From NCBI GenBank assembly GCA_003254925.1, contig QANZ01009649.1, positions 179,973 to 243,972 of the forward strand: DNA of 64,000 nucleotides, given 5' to 3'. Numbering within the stretch: the stretch's first letter is position 1; each line of letters begins with the position of its first letter. This document shows positions 24,989 to 36,579 of this stretch, piece by piece. A program made the translations under genes and the position numbers. This DNA comes from Chamaecrista fasciculata. Taxonomy: Eukaryota; Streptophyta; Magnoliopsida; Fabales; Fabaceae. The notes under the pieces are model-generated. The model had not been told where the DNA came from. It was given only the letters and a program-made list of their open reading frames with translations, and did not search any database.

Positions 24989-27055
24989 AGTCCATAAGAA
25001 AATGACATAATATTTAGAAGAAAAAGAAAAGATAAAACTTCCCTCTTTAATTTATAGCTGCTTAAATTATTTCAATATTATTATCTTTACTTTTGAAATA
25101 TTTTTTAGAAAAAGTTAACTCTATATTTAGAAGAAATCAGTCCGTTTCTGAAGACGAATATTACACTGATTATGAGTTATGACAACTATGAAGTAGATTA
25201 CTACACTAATTATGCACGAGTTGAGACAAATATCATCAAAGCTGATTAGTTCCCGAATAAGTGATTTTTTTTTTTAATAATGTTGGCCTTTTGAACTAAA
25301 ATAAATAATAAATGCATTAAATAATAAACAAAAATACGGTGGACAGAGGAAAAAAAATTGGCCTGAGAGGACAGAAAATTAAAGGGAGCTATTCCTCGTG
25401 TTCTTGGATGATTCGGGTTTATTTCTGTTCCATACATCCATTTCTTGGTTACGGTTGTTTTGAATCCATTGATCAAGCACCCATGTGTTCATCTATTCGT
25501 CGATAGAGAAGCTTTTTCTGGGTTTGGCAATGGCATTACTCATTCTTCCTTGTCGTTGATTTAACAAAATCCTTTCCTCGATTCCCAATCTTGTTGGAAC
25601 CCTAAATTTCGAATCTCAATCAATCCCACCCTTTCTGAAACCTAGATTTGACTTCTGTTTTCAATTTTCATGGCTAACAACAATCCATCGTCCTCATTTC
25701 GATCATCTGATGCTGGTCAGTTCACCTACTCGCACGGCTCCTACTTCCCCATGCCTTACGTTGCGACGCCGGCGCCGGCGGTGAAAATTCCACCTCAAGC
25801 GCCTACAGCCGCCGTGCACGGCGTTTACTCTTACCCGCAGTACCAGCAGGCGCAGCAGTTATTTCAACGGGATGCACAGACTATCACCCCCGAAGCTCTG
25901 GAGAATGTGAAAGCAGCCATTGCCAACAGCGAGATCGAGCACAAAGCAGAAACCAAAAAGAAAGCAATTCCTCGCAAAGCCGCCGGGCAATCTTGGGAGG
26001 ATCCTTCGCTGGCAGAGTGGCCGGAGAATGATCACCGGCTGTTTTGTGGCGATCTTGGTAATGAGGTGAACGACGATGTTCTTTCGAAAGCTTTTTCGCG
26101 ATTTCCTTCGTTTAATATGGCAAGAGTTGTGAGAGATAAACGGAGTGGGAAAACGAAAGGGTATGGATTTGTCAGCTTCGCGGATTCCTCTGATCTTGCT
26201 GTTGCTCTTAAAGAGATGAATGGGAAATATGTGGGAAATAGGCCAATCAAATTGTGCAAGAGCAAGTGGAAAGAGAGAACAGACTATGATGCTCTGGGTA
26301 AACACAAGAAACAATCTCGAAAGAAATCCAAACCTTCTAGGATGGGTGTATTACATTACTGAGATGATGTGAATATTTCAAAACTGAAAATAGAATTTGA
26401 GCTGCCCATTCTAATTTCATCTGTAGTTTTATTCAATGTGGTTTCTTGTAAATTGTCCAGTGCAAAGCCATTATGGAATGATCTCCTACTGGTGTATAAT
26501 TTCTAGTTCTATCCATCCGGTTTCTGCTCATTACTTTGTTCGGTTCTATGTGGATCATATGAATTCCCAGATTCTGAGGGTTGGATAAATCTCCCGAGGC
26601 TGTCTTTGGATTATAGTCACATTAAATTGCCCAGTGTTTTCTTCGTCATTGAATCCAAGAGACGAAGTTGGTAAAATTAAAAAGAAAAACTTTTGAAAAT
26701 TCACAGTACACTTTTTATTAGCAAAAATTCACATGTAATTTGCATTGGGAAATATATACCACAAAAGACCATGTTTCTTAATATGCAGTGGAACATACTC
26801 GCCTAAACTTTTCCCGACGTCCGTTTAAAACACGGTAAAAACAGGAATGATATCAATCATTACTGAGTTAATACATCTATCAAAAAAAAAAAAATTACCG
26901 AGTTAATACATAGTTTGCTTTTTCTTGATTATCTGATTTATTTCCTCGTACAATTCAACCTCTAAAACTTTAGTACATGCTAATCTTTTTAGAGAACATT
27001 ATATATTTCTTATTTCTTCTACGGTGAGACTAATTTAATTTATACATATATAGCA
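24989..27055. repeat. Duplicated block, copy B (contains RBM42-like gene)
   Basis: This is the second copy of 19325-21623, 2067 bp long. It lacks the 237 bp between two CCCA tetramers in copy A. Its left edge is exactly at the N at 24988; its right edge is ordinary sequence that continues toward CLPR4. Confidence 0.95.
25670..26362 (+). CDS. RBM42: RBM42-like RNA-binding protein, copy B
   Basis: It encodes the same 230-residue protein as 19999-20691, with the same single-exon structure, one RRM and basic tail. No coding difference was seen. The shared 5' flank (from 24989) contains the whole probable promoter, so if the duplication is real both copies should be expressed alike. The shortened 3' UTR is the main difference. 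It may instead be the other allele of the same gene placed twice in the assembly. Confidence 0.85.
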   Translation: MANNNPSSSFRSSDAGQFTYSHGSYFPMPYVATPAPAVKIPPQAPTAAVHGVYSYPQYQQAQQLFQRDAQTITPEALENVKAAIANSEIEHKAETKKKAIPRKAAGQSWEDPSLAEWPENDHRLFCGDLGNEVNDDVLSKAFSRFPSFNMARVVRDKRSGKTKGYGFVSFADSSDLAVALKEMNGKYVGNRPIKLCKSKWKERTDYDALGKHKKQSRKKSKPSRMGVLHY

Positions 27056-27234
27056 AATAATTATATTTGGAGACTTTATTTGTGTAAAACAATAACACTA
27101 AGGACCAAAATATTTCAATAACAAAATTGTATATCTCCTTTTAAGTCACTAAGCACATTTTGTATTGTTAAATGTTCCTTGACCGATCAAAGATTCGTGA
27201 TTTTTTTTTTAAAAAAAAAAACATTTTTTAAAAA

Positions 27235-27745
27235 AGAGATAACCTACTATTTGGTCCCTCTTTTTTTACAGTTTCAACTATTTGGTCCCTAAATTTTTTA
27301 AATAGACTATTTAGTCCCTCAAAAATTAGAAATGTCAACTCATTAGTCCATGTAGCCTATCTCTGTTACTAACACTGATTATCTGACCATTAAATGCACA
27401 TGTAACACGTTAAATGCCACATATTTAATTATTTGGGACCACCTAGAGTTTGAGATTTGGGAATGATTCAATAGTTTATGCCTTATGGAAGCTTCACGTG
27501 TAATACAAATATTTGGGTCGGACTCAATTTTAGGCCGGTTTAATTGTGTTTCGGTTCGATTTGGTTGGTTTAGGTGATTAGGATGTCAAAGTGGCATTTA
27601 ACGGTACTATGTAAGCATTTAATGTCTGATAATTGATGATTATGATAAATGAGGGACTAAGTAGTTCGCGATTATGAGAAGTGAGTGACTAAATAATTGA
27701 CGAATATGATAAATGAGGGACCGAATAAGAAACCAAAATAAGAAA
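27235..27745. mobile_element. MULE-type non-autonomous element, family 2, copy 2
   Basis: It starts GAGATAACCTACTATTTGGT and is similar along its length to 21872-22403, but diverged. The right end is degraded (GGGACCGAATAAGAAACC, then partly repeated), so the boundary is approximate. Confidence 0.6.
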
Positions 27746-27999
27746 CCAAAATTGTTCACTTAGTGAAAAATGAGGGATTCTCTTTTAAAAACACTTTCTC
27801 TTGAAGAGAGGCCCAATTACCTTATGGAGATTTTATCTTGCTCTCCTAACGAAAACAAACAGGAAGAATTGGATCAAGCAACTGAAGAAGAAGCCCAATA
27901 ACATCCATTTCAGTATTGCGTTAAGCAGCTAACTTCTTCTTCCTCGGTGCACTCTCTCTCTCCCACACACGAACACACGAGACTCGAACTCTTTCGGCT

Positions 28000-30900
28000 A
28001 TGGAGGTTGCGACCGCTGCTTCTAGCGTTGCAGTCAATCGAGTGAATAGGCCTATGGCTATGTTACCATCCACTAGTTCTTCTCGATTGCTTAACCCTGT
28101 TCGAGCCGCCGTTAATTGCTCCTCTCACGCTTCTCTTCGAACATGTCTCTCTACTAACTTTGTCGCTCCTTTTTCTGGTAGCAGCGCCTCTAGCCTATTT
28201 TCTGGCGAGAATCTCCGACCTTCTTGTCTGAATCCAGCTACATTCCGCCACTCTAAGGCTAAAAGAGGCGTTATTACTATGGTAAAGTTTCCTTCCTCCA
28301 AACCAATTTTTATATGGACGTTTTGCGTGCGGGCTTACATGAGATTTAAATGCTAATTGGATAAGGTTTTGTTCGCCTGAATTATTTGTTAAAATTTTTA
28401 GTGTGTTCAATTGTATAAAGGTTGTAATTTTCCCACAGACGCATAAATGTGTTTGATTTTGGTAAACTCAGAGTCAGGTAAATTGTAAATGGTGGTTTCA
28501 ACTGACATTGTGGATTTTAAGTTCACTTTCTGATATGTAGGAAACCATTAGAGTCTGTGTGGAAGGAAACAACATTCTTCTATTTTTTTACTTTTGACCA
28601 GGGTGAATTTAGAAAAGAAAGAGCTCCGATGATCATTGTTAGCTTTCTTATTGATTGTTGTCTTTTATACAAGAATATCCTGAGAGCCAATGACCCACCT
28701 AAAATTGTGGTATAAGTTTCTCTTTAAATATACTTCTCTTTGCACCCTCAAACCAAAGTAGAAATCAAATAATTTGTTTCAACAAAAACAAGGCTGTAGA
28801 TGCGTTTGGTGATTCATGGGCAGGTCTGCATCTGTGGTGCTTGAAGTGATTTCATTTTATTGGAGGTTTTGGCAAGAGTGGGATGGGTCCATTAGTGTCT
28901 TTAATTTGGACAGAATACTTGGTTTTTAAACGGAAGATCTTTGCCCCTATATTAGCTATGTGATAGGATTGTTTCCGTGGCCTCTCTTTCTGGGATATGG
29001 AGGGTGGTTGAAGAGCTCGATACTCAATAGTATTTTTAATGTCTCTGTTATGTTTTTGTTTCTCTTCTTTTGATGCTTTGTTTCAGGAGATAATTTAGTT
29101 TCCTTTGTCCTTGAAATTCCCCTTCCCATCCCGAATAAATTGCATGGTGAAATGTTGTGTGTGCATAATTTATATGTTATTATACTAATAATTGGTATAC
29201 TGCATAGCTCTTTTTATGGTACGTTGGATGCATGCTACCAATTTTATTCATGGAGGTTCAATGCATATTTTTTATTTGTATGACTAGGTTATTCCTTTTA
29301 CAAAAGGAAGTGCAAGGGAACAACCTCCACCAGACTTGGCTTCTTACTTGTTCAAAAACCGAATAGTGTATTTGGGCATGTCTCTTGTTCCTTCTGTTAC
29401 TGAGTTAATACTAGCTGAATTTCTCTACCTTCAATATGAAGATGAAGACAAGCCTATTTACCTATACATTAATTCCACTGGAACTACCAAGGTAAATGGC
29501 TCTCTATATATTCTGCTTAGTAGACATTCCTTTCAGGTCCATGAGAAAACATCCCTCTCATAGCTTTGGACTGTTTGAGGTACAAGAATTGAAAATTACA
29601 TTATAGAGAAGGCCAAGTATTAGATTTATCTTTGCCATTTAGGTGATATTTCATTAGAAGTCAAAGAAAACTTATTTATTTATTTCTCTTTTGAATCTTT
29701 AAGAGAATGATAGCTACTAGCCAGGGACATGCAAGTTTATGAGCCTGATGTGCACTTCAAGATTAATTCTACTTGTAACAAAGACGAAGATAGTATAGTG
29801 AGTTTTGCGATTGAACATGATAGAACTAAGGTTGATGTTGCTTGTGTTAGGAGAATATAAGGCAATACTATGTTTATTCCTTTGTATTGTTGATTTCTGG
29901 TGGAAGAGGTTGAAAAACACCAATTAATAATTATTGTTGCTCTGACCTGATAATGGTAGGGGTAGAAGTCTTTATTTCAGAAAGCTGGAAGAGAGTTGTA
30001 GTCTTTAATTATATGACATAGCGTTTAGGATTTTAGGTAAGTTCATATTAATTTGAATAAAATGGACAAGTATTACAGTGTTTAGTTTCTGGCTAGTGAC
30101 ATGCAAAATTAACATTTGTCTTCATCCAATCCCTTTTTCATTGCAAAGCACAGAAAAGTATTCCCGTAAAATACCTTTGAAATATGGTACCTTGGTTTTC
30201 CTGAAATATACATTTATTTAATAGAATTTGTATTCTTCTTTCAGGGTGGTGAGAAGTTGGGTTATGAGACTGAAGCATTTGCAATTTATGATATTATGAG
30301 GTCATCGTCTCTACAATTTCTGTGATAATGTCTTCAATTAATATTATTTTTTATGCTAGCAGAAAAAACTAAGCAACAAAAACATACAAGACTAGTATAC
30401 AATCCTCAGTTAAAACGTAACTAGGAATATCAGGGGGCTCATTCAGAAAAGCCATATCCTTGCTACCCTCAAAAGCACAGTTGGCAAGAAAATCTGCTCA
30501 GGGATTTCCCTCCTCTATGAATGCATTCAATCCTGGTCACTCCTAAGCAATCTTCACTCTAGCAACAAGGCTATAACAGCTATGCATCCCTCATCAAGCC
30601 ATAACTTAAAATATTTTGCATTCCATTTTTTTAAGCTTTTGAACTGTGTAATACCTTTGTTGATTTTAGACTTATAACAAGCCCTTTGATGGAAGATTAT
30701 GGAGACTCTAAATTAACCTGTTTATGCCTTTGTTTTGCCTGAATTTTATCATGATTCAAGAATTATAGATATTCAGCTTGACCACGACACACCAGATGTG
30801 GTTGTACAGTTCTTGTAAAGTTATTTATTTAAGTTAGTCTTAAACTCTTTGGACGAAGATGAGTAGAATTTCAATACTTTGAAGCAGAAAGGGAAAAAAG

Positions 30901-32218
30901 TTCATAACCTTGCCAATGATAACGATAATGATAACTGATTCTATGCATGTCACTGCTTTGTTTCTTAGTTTACTATCTAGATTTAACATGTCTACAATAA
31001 ATTGTCATACACAATGTCAAAAAATTTTCCATTTGCATGATATAAAATTTTCTCCTTCCTTCCACTTCCACCCCATTTCTCTAAGGGTGGACAACGGCCC
31101 TTTTCTTGTCTTACTTGCCCCCATGTTGAAGAATTACCTGCAGAATGTTTATGCTTACTAATCTTGCTGACCTCTGCTACAGTTATGTCAAACCTCCTAT
31201 TTTTACTCTTTGTGTTGGTAATGCCTGGGGAGAAGCAGCTTTACTTTTAGCTGCTGGTGCTAAGGGAAACCGCTCTGCTTTGCCTTCGTCAACAATAATG
31301 ATAAGACAGGTTCTGTCTCAACTAGTTTTTTGTATGATTTAAGCTATAGCGTGTCTTTTAGGCTTATCTTTTATTCAAACATCATAACCATGTTATTCTT
31401 GTCCATTTTCAGCCTATTGCAAGGTTTCAAGGTCAAGCAACTGATGTGGACCTTGCAAGAAAAGAAGTAAATCATGTGAAGACAGAATTGGTAAGAACAA
31501 AATCATCTAGATTGCCATGTTTGGATTACACCTAACTGAGGTTCAATTTTATTTGTAAAATTATATGGACCAATATATACTATTATTTTGTATTCCCAAT
31601 AAAATATTAAAACTGTGGCTGAACATTTGTTAATTCTTTCTTAATAAAAAAGATTGAAATTGTGAATCTATTATTTATGTCAAAAAGTCTGTGTTTGGGC
31701 TTAACAATGGATATGCCTATATTGTTTAGAGTAAATAGATGAACCACTATATGCTCTCTTGTATTTCTTGAGAAAACAAAATTTCAATGTGAACATACTA
31801 TTGATTCGATGGATTTAAAAGTTTATATCAAAATTACTGCTATGTAGGTGCTTAAAATTGGTTGAGATTTGAATGTAAATTTGATTCACTTTTTAAAATA
31901 TGCATCTGTTGGTTATTGTACAAACGCATGTTCCAACTGTTTAATTTGCTTTTGTAGGTTAAATTATATGCAGAGACTATGGGAAAAACAACTGAGCAGA
32001 TTGAGGCTGATATTATGCGCCCAAAGTATTTTAGTCCTAGTGAAGCTGTTGACTATGGAATCATAGATAAGGTTCTCTTCATCTGAAGTTAGATATTTTT
32101 ATTTATTTACTTACCATGAAAAATGAAGAATTACCATCTTCTATAGGTATTATACAATGAGAGAAGCAGCAAGGACCATGGAGTCGTTTCTGACCTTAAA
32201 AAGGCACAGCTTATTTGA
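28000..32218 (+). CDS. CLPR4: ClpR4, non-catalytic subunit of the plastid Clp protease
   Basis: Seven exons join in phase: 28000-28281, 29288-29491, 30245-30300, 31183-31309, 31413-31490, 31958-32071 and 32147-32218, giving 310 residues. The first 90 or so residues are Ser/Ala/Arg-rich, as in a chloroplast transit peptide, and end before VIPFTKGSAREQPPPDLAS. The rest is a ClpP fold. The catalytic Ser position reads GNAWGEAALLL (Gly in place of Ser) and the His position reads MIRQP (Arg222 in place of His), so it cannot be a protease by itself; this is the defining trait of ClpR proteins. ClpR4 is part of the heptameric R-ring of the stromal Clp core and is essential in Arabidopsis. The C-terminus DLKKAQLI is typical of the family. 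Confidence 0.95.
30405..30600 (-). mobile_element. LINE-type RNase H remnant in CLPR4 intron 3
   Basis: On the minus strand this translates, with stop codons, as ...HSCYSLVARVKIA*... then EEGNP*ADFLANCAFEGSK, followed by AFLNEPPDIP. The pattern (R)EGN-x-x-AD-x-LAN-x-A is the C-terminal part of the RNase H domain found in plant LINE and LINE-derived genes. It is a decayed fragment. Confidence 0.6.
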
Positions 32219-35200
32219 CTTGTAGAGGCTTTGAATTGCTGTCTTCATGGAGTTTTCCGGTAAAATTTGCTATCATTATTATATTAATTACTTATTTTAA
32301 ATCTCTCAAGACTGAGATACTTTGGTAAACGCAAACTGTATCATAGGAAGAGAGTAACTGATCCCCCTTATATCCGACAACTGTTTAGTACTCAGCAAAT
32401 ATTATTCCTGTCAAATTTTCTTTTTATGTCCAGAAGCAAATGGATTTGAAGTTAAGATTAGTCAATCAAATGGTCACATAATTTCACATTTACCCTTGGC
32501 TATATATAAACTTTTGGCATTAGCAACTATGGAATGGTTATATCACTTTTCTAGCCTATGACTGCGCCAACCTTGAGTTAGTGTTTGAGGGTTGTGTTAA
32601 GAAGGAAGGAATCCTAAATTGTTGTATTTTTCGGTTGTTATGCTCTTAATATACTCCACACACCTGTTACCTAAATTTTAGGATTCTGACAGTGACATCC
32701 ACAATCTCAAGTTTCTATTCTTTTCTATTCCACTACTTAAGTGCTAGCATAGGAAGGTTCTCAAATAGGAGAGCAATTGCTTGTTCTTTTCATGGCCATA
32801 CAACCTATTGAATTATTATCCCCACCCCGCTAAAAATTGAGAAAGAAAGATATTAGGGAAGTGACACGTTGAAAAGGGTCTAGCTAAAGTTTATGCTTGG
32901 TCTGTTTTGGTTCTCTGGCTTACACCTTGCATTTGCTTTCCAGATAGTTCAGCTCTGACCACTATATTTCAGATTAAGTATGATTGTAATGGTGGGTGAG
33001 GCCTTTGTTGTTGGGGTGATTTAGTTTCATCTCACACATCTTGGTTGATTGTTTCAAAACGCGTCTTGAAGACAGATGTAAGGAATTGAGACCGTGGAAT
33101 TATGAACCTTGCACATACTCTGACCCTTTAGCCTGTGTATTGTCTTCTTTGCATTATCTAATATTAGTGGTATGTGCCATTGATGGAGAGTGATGTCAGT
33201 TTTCATCCTCAATAAGTGATTATCACTGTTCTCGTCCTCTCTTCCTTAACTTTTATTCTTTTTCCTTTATATGGAAGTGGAGGATGTAAACGAAAAAAGA
33301 AATCTATAGAAGAAATCTAATTTAGCTGTGGCTTTGAAAATGCAGATGAACTGATATGGTAGAGGATCAGCAACTAAATTGTACAACCTTGCCGAACACT
33401 GCTCCAAGAAAACAGTAAAAATTGGAATGTCAGTGCCAATATCATATTTATAAGATTCCTACGTTGCCCCAACACCAACAAAGGGCAGTGGGATCTACCT
33501 TTGCATGTTTGTAATTAGTTTGCTGTACAAGATTACCTTTCAGTTCAATCTAATTTTATAATTATTGTATACGTATTTGCTAGCTAATTCTCAAAATCTT
33601 ATTTCCTGATGAGCAAGCAAAATTGCGTCATATTGTATGGCGCTAACAACAATGAATGTTAATCTACGCATGTGATTAGGAGATTGGAACTCAAAACAAT
33701 TAACGGCCAAATGTCTTAAAATGCATCGAAAAATAATTTATTAATTGCATATTGGATTGTACTATATACTTGATGTTTGTTTACATGGACGTGTACCTTA
33801 GCATCTACCAAAGCATTATGATACGCAGCTTAAAGTAATATTCATTTTCAATTGGCAACGTGGTGAAAATTCAACATATTAAAAAGGGCGAAATCATGTG
33901 ATTTTTTTTTAATGATCAATATGTACTTTATTTTTAACTTGGTTAGTGGGAGGTTGTCAAAACACGCACGTTATTATTGTGAAGTGCTTATTTCTTAATC
34001 AACGATTTGGCTATCTCTTAAGTACTTGTAGCTTTTAGTAACAAATATGGTAAAATTTTTATGAATAATGAAATATCTTTAGTTAGTGACTTAGTGGGAG
34101 ATTTTCAAGATTTTCTTTCTTTTTAACATGTGTCCTCGTAATGCTTAACAGGACCCTGCTTATTTTTTTCAATGAAATCTAGTATATGCTACATGCATAA
34201 TGCATATAGGATTGGCGGTGGCCATTTTAATGATTTTTATTCTCTTACAGTATCGTTATATTTTAAGTTTAAGTTGCTTCAAAATCAACGAAATTAATCA
34301 AAACCATTTGATGATCGGGATTTGATTTCTCTTTTAGATTCTTGAGATTTATTATTGGGTTACTTTGTGAGGCTAACCTTTCAAGTGAGATTTATTATTG
34401 GGTTTAACTCACTCTTGATCAATTTAAAAAAAAAAAACTCAATCTTGGTCCATTTTTCTCCTCACATTATGAGATAATAAGAATTGTTGTAACGCCACAG
34501 ATATTTTACAGATATTTTACAGATATTTTACATTTTAACAATAATTCTTTGTATACATATAATGAATCAAAGGGTTAGATCCTTTAAAGTGAGATAATGG
34601 TGAATTTTAAGGAAGTAATAAAGTTAAAAAGAGATAAAAAAAAATTACAAACATAACAATTGAATGTATAAAAAAATTATACACGTTCACTGTTATTTTT
34701 ATTCTGCTCTTCACTTTAATAAATTTCATGATTGTCTCACTTTAGAGGATCGAAAATCATGCAAGTGTTGGTTTTTCTCTATATATTGTTGTCAGTTTCA
34801 GAGTGGTGAGGAGGTACCAAGTGGCCGGCCTGAATTAAGAATCACCTACTCCAATTTTCGCACTTTCTCCAACTACAATTTCTTATCATTTTTATTAACT
34901 ATTTCTCATATTTATGAATTAATAAGATTATGTTACATTTTTAATGTTTTCATTTTAGTCCCTAGATAATATGTATCTGGGGACCTATTTGTAATTCACC
35001 CTACTGTTTTTAATTTGGAATTTTGTTAGGAACGAATGAGTGGGTGCTGGAGTGTGTAGACCCAACTTTTGAGTTTATTAATTCAAACATTGATTGACAC
35101 GATCGAGGAATGATGAATAGCTATGTAAGTTGAGAGTGCGTTACAACCAAACCTAGGCTGCTAGAACGATATCAAGTGGGAATTTTGCATTATTCTACTT

Positions 35201-36457
35201 GTTTATATCATCCAACTCAACCTATCGTTACCTATATAGTTAGTATAAGCAATTAAGCATACGTCTCTTTCTTCTTTGTACCCTATTAACACCAGTATTA
35301 GCATTTGTATTACTAAGATTATTCCATCCAGTTTTGACCCAACAAAGCTAGTTTTCAATGCTACCATCAAAATCCTTTACTTTATAAATGGGTTGGTTGG
35401 TTCAAAGGTTATCCACTTCTCCTTCAATTCCTTCTATTATTCAAAATGAGAAGACTGAGATCCAATGAATTCGAATCGTATATATAATTATATATCATTT
35501 GCTAACATGGCTAATATATAATCAAGTTGGAATTATAAAACGAGAATTTGGAGATAAGGTAGGCTAGATATATATGCTGCAATAATATACGTAGTATAGA
35601 ATGAGGAGAAAAAGAAAGTTTAGTTTTAGCCGTCGTCATAGTCACGTATGGCTTTGCTAATAAATACAATTCTAATTAAGGAAAACGCAACGAAGTTTTG
35701 ATGTTGGAATGAGTTATTAACTATTATATCACATATAATGACGAATAAAATAATTGATACTGTCACTCCTGCCTAGGAGTAGCAAGCTTTTTACAAGTAA
35801 AAAATTGTATTTGACTTTTTAATACTGTAATTCATGATCACTCTGTTTCACCAGATTCCTTACCCGCTCAATCATAAAAATGAGTACAGAGATATTTTGA
35901 GTTCATTATATATATATATATATATATATTATATTCCGTCTAGATTCTGGACTAAACTAAACTAGAGAAGAGAGAGAGAGAGAGAGAGACAGAGAAAATA
36001 CAGTACTAAACTAAAATGTGGAAATGTCATAAACTTTACAATGTGCGCAAAACTTAAGACATACTAATAAGTTTCGCTTCTGTCGGTAGGTGTGTTCCAC
36101 CGTGGCATTTGCAATTCTTATAATCAGTAACTATTTTGATACAAATATCTTAGGGAGGGTCGACATATACATACACTTAACATTTTTTAAGTCAAACTTG
36201 CAGATTCATGGATCTTCCTACAAAAATGCTACAATTTTACAAAGTTAGGCAATTTGGCATTGCAGTAATAAATAAATCGTATAGATTTACATATCTATAT
36301 ATATTATTTAATTGTACAGAGAGCTGAATGTGTCACGGTGTACATATGCACACATCATTACTCTTATACTTATTCCAATCCAATCCTGAGTTCTAAGTGG
36401 AAGGAAAAGTTGGGTGCCACCTCAGTACCTATACAAAATGCCTCAGCTATATCTATC
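32219..36457. other. Intergenic DNA between CLPR4 and EXLB1
   Basis: About 4.2 kb, strongly AT-rich, with no gene. It contains a three-copy 11-bp tandem repeat (ACAGATATTTT, about 34496-34530), a MITE-related fragment at 34945-35002, a (TA)n run near 35917-35940 and a (GA)n run near 35967-35990. The last several hundred bases should hold the EXLB1 promoter. Confidence 0.5.
34945..35002. mobile_element. Fragment related to the family 3 MITE
   Basis: TTTTCATTTTAGTCCCTAGA and the following CTGGGGACCTATTTGTAATT match the interior of the element at 57247-57674. Confidence 0.5.
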
Positions 36458-36465
36458 TATAAATA
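36458..36465 (+). promoter_or_regulatory. TATA box of EXLB1
   Basis: TATAAATA lies 115 bases upstream of the EXLB1 ATG, consistent with a 5' UTR of about 85-90 bases. Confidence 0.6.
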
Positions 36466-36579
36466 CCACTCCACATCCTTGCTTGCTTCGCAAACCATAA
36501 ACCCAATTCTCAAAGTTTCCTCTTTTGCATTGAATTTGTAACTGTTGTTTGTTTGTTTGTTTGAATTTTGCATTTAGCA

